Positions 1 through 5,013 of a stretch of 7,412 bases of DNA are shown in pieces. This DNA comes from an uncultured Treponema sp. GTDB lineage: Bacteria; Spirochaetota; Spirochaetia; Treponematales; Treponemataceae. The notes under the pieces are model-generated. The model saw only the letters and a list, made by a program, of their open reading frames with translations, ran no database searches and had not been told where the DNA came from. The first letter of the stretch is position 1; every line of letters begins with the position of its first letter. The DNA is taken from the NCBI GenBank assembly GCA_937890485.1, contig CALBXN010000174.1, positions 1 through 7,412 on the forward strand, in the 5' to 3' direction. The position numbers and the translations under genes were made by a program.

Positions 1-421
1 TAACACGCAAATTTAGAGGAATAGCCTTGCTCTCACCGGGGTTTAATGATATGCTCTCAATGAACTTTTCCGTCGGAGAAATGTTTTTATTTAAGTATTC
101 AAAACAATTACTGTCTACACTATTATCAATGAAAGAAATTTCGATATTACTACAGGCTGTGCTATTATTATATATTGTGAGTAACAGTGTGAATGGCTCA
201 TTGTAATGCAAAATTGAAATATTCTTATAATCGATATAATCTTCTTCAGTAGTAATCATTTTAGAATAAATTGAGTTAAAAAACAAAACGGAAACATTCA
301 GCGGTGAATTTTCTATTTGAATATTTCTTAGTAACTCATTCGGTATCTGAAATCTGAAAGGCAATTTATTGTTATACTGGAGGATTAGCTGTTCAAGTAA
401 TTTACCGTCATAAAATAAAAT
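1..421 (-). CDS. Unrecognised protein, internal fragment (open at left edge, 5' end lost at ~421)
   Basis: The minus strand is open in one frame from position 460 to the window edge, with no stop in about 150 codons. I do not recognise the protein. From about 427 leftward it reads KKILFYDGKLLEQLI, and the end at the left edge reads SLNPGESKAIPLNLRV. The alternating hydrophobic stretches and the 'NPGESKAIPL' turn look like an immunoglobulin-like beta-sandwich of an exported or surface protein; this is inference. There is no convincing start: no in-frame ATG lies above 259, and TTG occurs only at 364 and 286 without a Shine-Dalgarno site. The frame from 460 to ~425 merely runs antisense to the patatin gene. 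Codon choice differs from the rest of the window: CAG is used for three of four glutamines, and CCG and GAG are common, where neighbours use CAA, CCA and GAA. The gene is best read as cut at the 411-433 breakpoint. Confidence 0.55.
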   Translation of the reverse strand, partial: MLFYDGKLLEQLILQYNNKLPFRFQIPNELLRNIQIENSPLNVSVLFFNSIYSKMITTEEDYIDYKNISILHYNEPFTLLLTIYNNSTACSNIEISFIDNSVDSNCFEYLNKNISPTEKFIESISLNPGESKAIPLNLRV

Positions 422-433
422 TTTTTTTGATGG
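405..433. repeat. Imperfect inverted repeat at the breakpoint between two 5'-truncated genes
   Basis: The left arm CCGTCATAAAATAAAA (405-420) meets the right arm TTTTTTTTGATGG (421-433) with no spacer. The reverse complement of the right arm, CCATCAAAAAAAA, matches the left arm apart from one substitution and two extra T bases. Read outward, both strands encode a similar peptide: KILFYDG on minus and KIFFDG on plus. The repeat lies where the minus-strand gene and the plus-strand patatin gene both lose their 5' ends. It could have guided an inversion or an intrastrand template switch, or it could be chance in AT-rich DNA. Confidence 0.5.
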
Positions 434-437
434 AGTA

Positions 438-1181
438 ATGGGAGTTTCTGCTGGTTGTGTTCATGGTGCAAGTTTTTTATCTGGACAAATTGGTCGCTCA
501 ATCAGGTACACAACAAAATATTGCGATAACTCAAATTACATGGGGATAGGTTCCCTTATTACTACAGGAAATTTTTTTAATGAAAAATTTTGTTATTATG
601 ATCTTCCACAAATTTTAGATCCATTTGACAATGATTCATTTGATAAAAATCAAACTCAGTTTTTTGCTGTTTGCACAGATGTAAAAACAGGAAGTGCAAT
701 TTATCATGAGTGCGAAACTTTAAAAGGTGAAAAAATAAAATGGCTTCAAGCTTCTGCTTCTATGCCTCTCGTTTCTAAGATAATAAAAATCGAAGATAAT
801 CTTTTACTTGATGGTGGAATTGCAGATTCTATTCCAATAAAAAAAATGCAGGAATTAGGATTTGAAAAAAATATTGTAATTCTAACACAAGAAGCAGGTT
901 ATCGAAAAAATCCAAATTCACTTTTACCGATAATAAAATTAGTTTACAAAAAATATCCCAAACTAATTGAGGCTATAGAAAATCGTCACATTATTTACAA
1001 TCAACAACTTGAATTTTTAGAAGAGCAAGAAAAGTTAGGTAATGTGATTATCATAAGACCTTCAGAAAAACCAACTGCAAGTCGTACCGAAAAAGATAAA
1101 GAAAAAATTTTAGAAACATATAATCTTGGTAAAAAAGATGCTTTATCTATCATTAAAAATATTATAGAATATACAAATTAA
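438..1181 (+). CDS. Patatin-like phospholipase, YjjU type, 5'-truncated
   Basis: Patatin-family serine lipid acyl hydrolases use a Ser-Asp dyad. Visible here are the nucleophile elbow GVSAG at residues 2-6 (Ser4) and the DGG motif with the catalytic Asp at 125-127, in 'LLLDGGIADSIPI'. 'RYTTKY' (23-28) and the charged C-terminal region with 'LGKKDA' resemble the E. coli YjjU branch. The family's N-terminus is missing: about 35-40 residues carrying the oxyanion-hole GGGxRG motif should precede GVSAG. The family-like frame extends slightly upstream of ATG 438 as KIFFDGVM, then meets a stop at 411-413. So 438 is only the first ATG after the break; GGAG lies just two bases before it, too close for a good ribosome site. 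Without the oxyanion loop the product is probably inactive. It lies 12 bases upstream of the S1-domain gene and is probably cotranscribed with it in an intact genome. Family assignment is firm; the 5' end is not native. Confidence 0.82.
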   Translation: MGVSAGCVHGASFLSGQIGRSIRYTTKYCDNSNYMGIGSLITTGNFFNEKFCYYDLPQILDPFDNDSFDKNQTQFFAVCTDVKTGSAIYHECETLKGEKIKWLQASASMPLVSKIIKIEDNLLLDGGIADSIPIKKMQELGFEKNIVILTQEAGYRKNPNSLLPIIKLVYKKYPKLIEAIENRHIIYNQQLEFLEEQEKLGNVIIIRPSEKPTASRTEKDKEKILETYNLGKKDALSIIKNIIEYTN

Positions 1182-1189
1182 AAGGATGG
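1182..1189 (+). promoter_or_regulatory. Shine-Dalgarno site of the S1-domain gene
   Basis: AAGGATGG lies immediately after the patatin stop codon and ends four bases before ATG 1194. The same eight bases precede the chosen start of the flavoprotein gene at 2956, which supports both start choices. Confidence 0.7.
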
Positions 1190-1193
1190 TAAT

Positions 1194-2312
1194 ATGAAAT
1201 TTTTTGAAATTGGACAAGAGATTGAAACTTCAATCGTGGCAATTACTGATGATTGTATTTTTTTAGATCTAAATGCAAAGTCAGAAGGAATTTTAGAAAA
1301 ATCAGAATTGACTGATGAAAATGGAATTGTAAAACAAAATGGCAAAGAACTTTCTGTAGGTGATAAAATAAAAGTTTTTTATCTAGGAAACATCAAAGGT
1401 GAAATGCGTTTTACAACAAAAATTGCTGGTGAAAAAGCTGATAAGTCAATGTTAGAAAATGCTTGGAAAAATGAAATTCCAGTTGAAGGAAAAGTTGAAA
1501 AAGAAATCAAAGGTGGATTTGAAATTAAAATTGGAAATTCAAGAGCATTTTGTCCATACTCACAAATGGGTTTTAAAGAAAAAGAAGAAGCAAGTTTTTA
1601 TATCGGAAAAGTTTTAACTTTTAAAATTCAAGAATTTAAAGAAGACGGAAAAAATATTTTAGTTTCAAATAAACTTGTTGCTCAAGAAGTTTTTCAAGGT
1701 AAAATAAAATCTTTACAAGAAAGTATCAAAGAAGGATTAAGTGTAAAAGTAAAAGTTATTTCTTTGCAAAAATTTGGTGCCTTTGTAAATTTTGTTGGTG
1801 ATGAAAGTGGTTTCAAAGCCTTACTTCCAATTTCAGAAATTTCTAGAAGTCGAGTTGATGATATTGAAACTGTTCTTTCTGTTGGACAAGAATTAACTGT
1901 TAGTGTTTTAAAAGCAGATTGGAAAAACGAAAAAGTTTCAGTTAGTTTAAAATCATTGTTAGAAAATCCTTGGGATAATGTTGCAAAAAAATATCCAGTA
2001 GATTCAAAACATGACGGAAAAATTTCTCGCATTGCAGATTTTGGTATTTTTGTTCAATTAGAAGAAGGTGTTGATGGTTTGGTTCACATTTCTGATTTGG
2101 ATACAGATAGAAATACCAATCTTAGAAAAGTTTACAAAGTTGGCGACAAAATGTCAGTTGTAATAAATTCTGTAGATGCTGATAATGAAAGAATTTCTTT
2201 AAGACCAGCATCTTCAATAGAACAAGATAAAACAACAGCAAAATATCTTGATAATCAAGATGATTCTGCTGGCGAAACTTACAATCCATTTGCCGCCTTG
2301 TTAAAAAAATAG
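1194..2312 (+). CDS. Protein with four S1 RNA-binding domains (short ribosomal-protein-S1-like)
   Basis: This 372-residue protein is almost wholly made of S1 (OB-fold) domains at about 7-76, 97-161, 181-254 and 273-337. Domain 2 carries 'KGGFEIKI' and 'RAFCPYSQ', like the second domain of bacterial ribosomal protein S1. Domains 3 and 4 have the classic RNA-binding surfaces 'KFGAFVNF' (193-200), 'DFGIFVQL' (282-289) and 'GLVHISDL' (295-302). E. coli S1 has six domains; four-domain forms occur in other phyla. It probably binds mRNA or the 30S subunit in the cytoplasm. Because some spirochaetes also have a long RpsA, it may be a paralogue rather than the ribosomal protein itself. An acidic linker (about 342-359) leads to a tail ending 'YNPFAALLKK', which could be a short docking motif. 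The start is fixed by AAGGATGG. The gene ends two bases from the convergent flavoprotein gene. Confidence 0.88.
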   Translation: MKFFEIGQEIETSIVAITDDCIFLDLNAKSEGILEKSELTDENGIVKQNGKELSVGDKIKVFYLGNIKGEMRFTTKIAGEKADKSMLENAWKNEIPVEGKVEKEIKGGFEIKIGNSRAFCPYSQMGFKEKEEASFYIGKVLTFKIQEFKEDGKNILVSNKLVAQEVFQGKIKSLQESIKEGLSVKVKVISLQKFGAFVNFVGDESGFKALLPISEISRSRVDDIETVLSVGQELTVSVLKADWKNEKVSVSLKSLLENPWDNVAKKYPVDSKHDGKISRIADFGIFVQLEEGVDGLVHISDLDTDRNTNLRKVYKVGDKMSVVINSVDADNERISLRPASSIEQDKTTAKYLDNQDDSAGETYNPFAALLKK

Positions 2313-2329
2313 TTTTATCTAATAAAACT
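2311..2329 (-). terminator. AT-rich hairpin with T tract, likely terminator of the flavoprotein gene
   Basis: AGTTTTAT (2311-2318) and ATAAAACT (2322-2329) form a perfect 8-bp stem with loop CTA. On the minus strand the stem is followed by a seven-T run (complement of 2303-2309), as in an intrinsic terminator. With one G-C pair per stem it is weak. On the plus strand there is no T run directly after it. It lies across the stops of the two convergent genes. Confidence 0.4.
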
Positions 2330-2956
2330 TGTGCGTGTTTTAGAAGCTACAGGAGAAGGTTCTTTTAAACTTTCTTTTGTGGCTTCTCTCATTTTTAGCA
2401 TCCAAGCCATATTTTGTCCAAGGTTTTCTAAAATCTGCATACCTTCTTTATCTTGTTGAATTGTATCTTCTGATGTTCCATGTACAACATTCCAGTAAAT
2501 TGAAGGAACTACAAGAGCTTCAGCTAGATATAAAAAATGATTTAATTGGTCAAAAGTCGCAACTCCTCCAGCTCTTCTAACAGAAACTACAGAGGTTGCA
2601 ACTTTGTGTCTAAGATTACTTGCTCCTGCGTAAAAAAATCTATCTAAAAAACTTTTCATAGTTCCGTTGATTCCTGCATAGTAAACTGGACTTCCTAAAA
2701 TTAATCCATCTGCATTTTTTAATTTTTCTATGGCAAGATTCACGCAATCATCATTAAAAACACAAAGTCCATTTGTGCTTCCTTTTTTGCAAGTCCCGCA
2801 ACCTTGACACCCTCTGATTGATTTATTTCCAATTTGCAAAATTTCAGTTTTTATCCCTTGTTTTTCAAGTTCTTTTGCAACAATATTTATTGCTTGAAAA
2901 GTTCCTCCCTCTGAGTGAGGGCTTCCGTTGATTGCTAAAACCGTAAGTTCTTTCAT
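2315..2956 (-). CDS. NAD(P)H-dependent FMN reductase / iron-sulfur-flavoprotein-like oxidoreductase
   Basis: This is a flavodoxin-fold FMN reductase family protein, 213 residues from the chosen start. The first strand and FMN-phosphate loop read 'LAINGSPHSEGGT' (7-19). The second flavin segment is 'LGSPVYYAGINGTMKSFLD' (87-105), which contacts the isoalloxazine ring in relatives. A cysteine cluster, Cys50, 53, 56, 65 and 71, follows the third strand and resembles that of iron-sulfur flavoproteins and related 'flavodoxin family' enzymes. It may hold a cluster or act in thiol redox; this is inference. The C-terminus 'TRTSFIR' is typical of this subgroup. I chose ATG 2956 because AAGGATGG ends five bases upstream and the protein then begins directly with the beta-strand. 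An earlier ATG at 3004 would add 16 residues, but it lies inside the likely promoter. Substrate unknown; a cytoplasmic electron-transfer or quinone/nitro-reductase role is likely. Confidence 0.85.
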   Translation of the reverse strand: MKELTVLAINGSPHSEGGTFQAINIVAKELEKQGIKTEILQIGNKSIRGCQGCGTCKKGSTNGLCVFNDDCVNLAIEKLKNADGLILGSPVYYAGINGTMKSFLDRFFYAGASNLRHKVATSVVSVRRAGGVATFDQLNHFLYLAEALVVPSIYWNVVHGTSEDTIQQDKEGMQILENLGQNMAWMLKMREATKESLKEPSPVASKTRTSFIR

Positions 2957-2961
2957 AAAAT

Positions 2962-2969
2962 CCATCCTT
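2962..2969 (-). promoter_or_regulatory. Shine-Dalgarno site that fixes the flavoprotein start
   Basis: On the minus strand AAGGATGG is followed by ATTTT and ATG at 2956. It overlaps an in-frame ATG at 2965, which would therefore have no usable site. It is identical to the site of the S1-domain gene. Confidence 0.7.
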
Positions 2970-3002
2970 GTTTCAATTTTATAAAAATAAAAATTTATAA
3001 AC

Positions 3003-3031
3003 ATTATATCAATTAGTGGATAAGTTTTCTA
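3003..3031 (-). promoter_or_regulatory. Candidate sigma-70-type promoter of the flavoprotein gene
   Basis: On the minus strand a perfect -10 box TATAAT (3008-3003) has a -35 candidate TAGAAA (3031-3026, four of six consensus bases) 17 bases upstream. The leader would be about 40 bases. AT-rich DNA gives chance matches, so this stays a prediction. Confidence 0.45.
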
Positions 3032-3045
3032 TAAATGTATATAAT
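3017..3045 (+). promoter_or_regulatory. Candidate sigma-70-type promoter P1 of the M20 hydrolase gene
   Basis: TGGATA (3017-3022, four of six -35 bases) and a perfect TATAAT (3040-3045) are 17 bases apart. Transcription from about 3052 would place the 3060-3086 hairpin in the leader, followed by GAGGAA at 3095-3100. It overlaps the opposing flavoprotein promoter face to face, so the two could interfere with each other. Confidence 0.45.
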
Positions 3046-3059
3046 ATTAGTAAATTAAG

Positions 3060-3086
3060 TAACACTTTTTTTTGTAGAAAGTGTTA
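3060..3086. promoter_or_regulatory. Hairpin / inverted repeat in the divergent promoter region (leader element or operator)
   Basis: TAACACTTT (3060-3068) and AAAGTGTTA (3078-3086) are perfect 9-bp arms. One G-T and one T-A pair extend the stem inward to 11 bp (3060-3070 with 3076-3086), leaving the loop TTTGT. No T tract follows, so it is not a simple terminator. It is either an mRNA leader hairpin under promoter P1 or a repressor operator, because its right arm covers an extended -10 box. Confidence 0.5.
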
Positions 3087-3090
3087 TAAT
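3082..3090 (+). promoter_or_regulatory. Extended -10 box, alternative promoter P2 of the M20 hydrolase gene
   Basis: TGTTATAAT matches the extended -10 consensus TGnTATAAT exactly and needs little -35 contact; none is visible 16-18 bases upstream. Transcription would begin near 3097, leaving a leader of only about 15 bases and cutting into the GAGGAA ribosome site. P1 is therefore the easier fit unless P2 makes a near-leaderless mRNA. Confidence 0.35.
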
Positions 3091-3111
3091 ATATGAGGAA
3101 ATTTTAGCATT

Positions 3112-4332
3112 ATGGAAAATATCAACTCGCTTTTTGAATTTATTGAATCAAAAACATCTAAAATGGTTGAATTGCAAACACTTCTTACTTCAAAACCAGC
3201 TCTTTCTCCAGAAAGTGAAGGAGATGGAGAACTTGAAAAGTGTATTGCCCTTGAACAATGGCTTAAAAATGAAGGATTTTCTGATTTACAACGCTTTGAT
3301 GCTCCTGATTCTAGAGTAAAAAGTGGAATTAGACCAAATTTAGTTGCAACAATTCCTGGTAAAGATACTTCAAAATCTCTTTGGATAATGACTCACCTTG
3401 ATGTTGTTCCTGTTGGAGAACTTTCTATGTGGCATTCAGACCCTTGGAAAGTTATTGAAAAAGATGGCAAACTTTATGGACGAGGAGTTGAAGATAATCA
3501 GCAAGGTTTAGTTTCATCAATTTTTGCAAGTCTTGCTCTCATAAAAAGTAATGTTCAACCAAAATATAATGTAAAACTTCTTTTTGTTGCAGATGAAGAA
3601 GTTGGCTCAACTTACGGAATTCAATATTTGCTAAAAAATCATAATTTGTTTAATAAAGATGATATGGTTGTAATTCCAGACGGTGGAGATTCTCAAGGAA
3701 AAACAATCGAAGTTGCAGAAAAAAATCTTTTATGGATTCGCTTTCATGTGCAAGGAAAACAAGCTCACGGTTCTCGACCAGATGAAGGAGCAAATGCCTG
3801 TTTAGCTGGTTATGATTTAGCTTTGCGTGTGAATAATCTTGAAAAAATTTTTAATAAGCGTGATGAATTATTTGAACCACCTTATTCAACTTTTCAACCT
3901 ACAAAAAAAGAAAGTAATGTACCAAATATAAATACAATTCCAGGTGATGATGTTTTCTGTATGGACTGTAGAATTTTACCATGTTACAAACTTGAACAAG
4001 TAAAATCAGAAATTGATAAACTTGTTGCTCAAGTAGAAAATCAATATGGTGTAAAAATTGAATATGAATGTCCTCAGCAAGTGGAATCTCCTGCAACACC
4101 AAAAGATAGTGATGTTGTAAAACTTTTATCCAGCGGAATTAAGGCTGTAAAAAATATTGAATCAAAAACTATCGGTATTGGTGGTGGTACTGTTGGTTCT
4201 TATCTTAGAAATGAAGGATATCAATGTGCAGTTTGGAGTACGCTAGATGAAACTGCACACCAACCTGATGAATATTGTGTTATCAAAAATATGGTAGAAG
4301 ATGCAAAGGTTTTAGCATACATTATGCTATAA
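3112..4332 (+). CDS. M20-family zinc metallohydrolase (ArgE/DapE/dipeptidase group)
   Basis: This is a full-length (406 residues) M20 peptidase/deacylase: a two-zinc catalytic domain with an inserted dimerisation domain. Zinc ligands and catalytic residues are visible in order: His95 and Asp97 in 'MTHLDVVPVG', bridging Asp128 in 'YGRGVEDNQQG', Glu162-Glu163 in 'ADEEVGS', Asp190 in 'VIPDGGD', and His383 in 'DETAHQPDE'. His219 in 'KQAHGSRPDEG' begins the dimerisation domain and reaches the partner active site in relatives. The family cleaves amide bonds of small peptides or N-acyl amino acids in the cytoplasm. Exact substrate cannot be read from sequence; a di- or tripeptidase role is as likely as deacylation of a biosynthetic intermediate. 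There is no signal peptide. The ribosome site GAGGAA (3095-3100) lies 11 bases before the ATG, rather far, but no other in-frame start fits. The first lipoprotein gene begins 28 bases downstream. Confidence 0.88.
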   Translation: MENINSLFEFIESKTSKMVELQTLLTSKPALSPESEGDGELEKCIALEQWLKNEGFSDLQRFDAPDSRVKSGIRPNLVATIPGKDTSKSLWIMTHLDVVPVGELSMWHSDPWKVIEKDGKLYGRGVEDNQQGLVSSIFASLALIKSNVQPKYNVKLLFVADEEVGSTYGIQYLLKNHNLFNKDDMVVIPDGGDSQGKTIEVAEKNLLWIRFHVQGKQAHGSRPDEGANACLAGYDLALRVNNLEKIFNKRDELFEPPYSTFQPTKKESNVPNINTIPGDDVFCMDCRILPCYKLEQVKSEIDKLVAQVENQYGVKIEYECPQQVESPATPKDSDVVKLLSSGIKAVKNIESKTIGIGGGTVGSYLRNEGYQCAVWSTLDETAHQPDEYCVIKNMVEDAKVLAYIML

Positions 4333-4360
4333 AAATATTTTATATTACAGAGAGGTTTTT

Positions 4361-4984
4361 ATGATTAAAAAATTATTTGTTGTTTTCAGTGCAGTGGTTT
4401 GTATTTTTTCTTTTGTAGGATGTATGTCTGTAAATTCAAGTGGACAATCTGTCGAAAGAATAAATCCAAACAAACAAACTGATTTAAGTGGTTACTGGAA
4501 TGATACTGATGTAAGAATTATTGCAGAAACTTTAGTTGAAGAATGTGTAAATGCTCCTGCTATAATTCGTTACATAAAAGAAAATCAAAAAGAGCCAGTT
4601 GTTCAATTAGGAAGTTTTAAAAACAGAAGTGACGAACATCTTGACACTCAAATTCTTGCAACAAAGTTTAAAGTAGCGTTAATAAATAGTGGAAAAGTAA
4701 AATTTTCTGCGGAAAAAGAAATTAAAGAAGAATTGCGCGAAGAAATTTTAGCACAACAAGATTGGGCAAGTGAAGATACTGTAAAAATGCTTGCAAATGA
4801 AACAGGTGCAGATTTTCTTTTAATCGGAAGTGTTAGAACTATTGTTGATTCAATCCCTGGCGAAACTGTACGAACTTATCAGGTAATTGCAGAACTTTAT
4901 GATATTGAAACTTCAGAAATTGTTTGGAGTGGAGAAAATATGGACATTAAAAAACATCTAAAGCAATCTTCTATTAGATGGTAA
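4361..4984 (+). CDS. LpoB-like outer-membrane lipoprotein (penicillin-binding-protein activator family)
   Basis: A lipoprotein signal (MIKK, a hydrophobic stretch, then 'SFVGC') predicts cleavage before Cys21. The mature domain resembles LpoB: a first strand 'PVVQLGSFKNRSDEHLD' (79-95), the helix 'ILATKFKVALINSGKVKF' (98-115), 'ANETGADFLLIGSV' (145-158) and the family's ending 'AELYDIETSEIVWSGE' (177-192). In E. coli, LpoB reaches from the outer membrane to stimulate the peptidoglycan synthase PBP1B. The fold is shared with other periplasmic lipoproteins, so a different partner is possible here. The long disordered proline-rich spacer of E. coli LpoB is absent: only about 55 residues lie between the lipid anchor and the domain. 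AGAGG at 4351-4355, five bases before the ATG, is a good ribosome site. It is first of three consecutive lipoprotein genes. Confidence 0.82.
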   Translation: MIKKLFVVFSAVVCIFSFVGCMSVNSSGQSVERINPNKQTDLSGYWNDTDVRIIAETLVEECVNAPAIIRYIKENQKEPVVQLGSFKNRSDEHLDTQILATKFKVALINSGKVKFSAEKEIKEELREEILAQQDWASEDTVKMLANETGADFLLIGSVRTIVDSIPGETVRTYQVIAELYDIETSEIVWSGENMDIKKHLKQSSIRW

Positions 4985-5013
4985 ATTTTTTAGATAATTT
5001 GTAATTTTTATTT

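Noticed and set aside
358..430. Possible patatin N-terminus in another plus frame joined through a frameshift in the eight-T run at 421-428
   Set aside because: The frame reads YCYTGGLAVQVIYRHKIKFF. It has a stop at 355-357, no GGGxRG motif and too few residues between the glycines and FDG. The minus strand here is the better coding candidate.
1694..2032. 112-residue open frame on the minus strand inside the S1-domain gene
   Set aside because: It is antisense to a well-supported S1 protein, has low-complexity Phe/Ser/Thr composition, and no ribosome site.
2377..2580. 67-residue plus-strand open frame inside the flavoprotein gene
   Set aside because: It is a leucine-rich shadow of the real minus-strand gene with no ribosome site.
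2957..3004. Upstream ATG at 3004 giving a 16-residue N-terminal extension of the flavoprotein
   Set aside because: The extension lies in the likely promoter/leader, has no ribosome site and does not belong to the flavodoxin fold. ATG 2956 has a clear AAGGATGG site.
3060..3086. Hairpin as an intrinsic terminator on the plus strand
   Set aside because: No T tract follows the stem, and the upstream gene points the other way.
3134..3319. Small open frame overlapping the start of the M20 gene
   Set aside because: It is an out-of-frame shadow, Leu/Asn-rich, with no start signals.
3899..4102. 67-residue minus-strand open frame inside the M20 gene
   Set aside because: It is antisense to conserved M20 sequence and has the hydrophobic composition typical of reverse shadows in AT-rich DNA.
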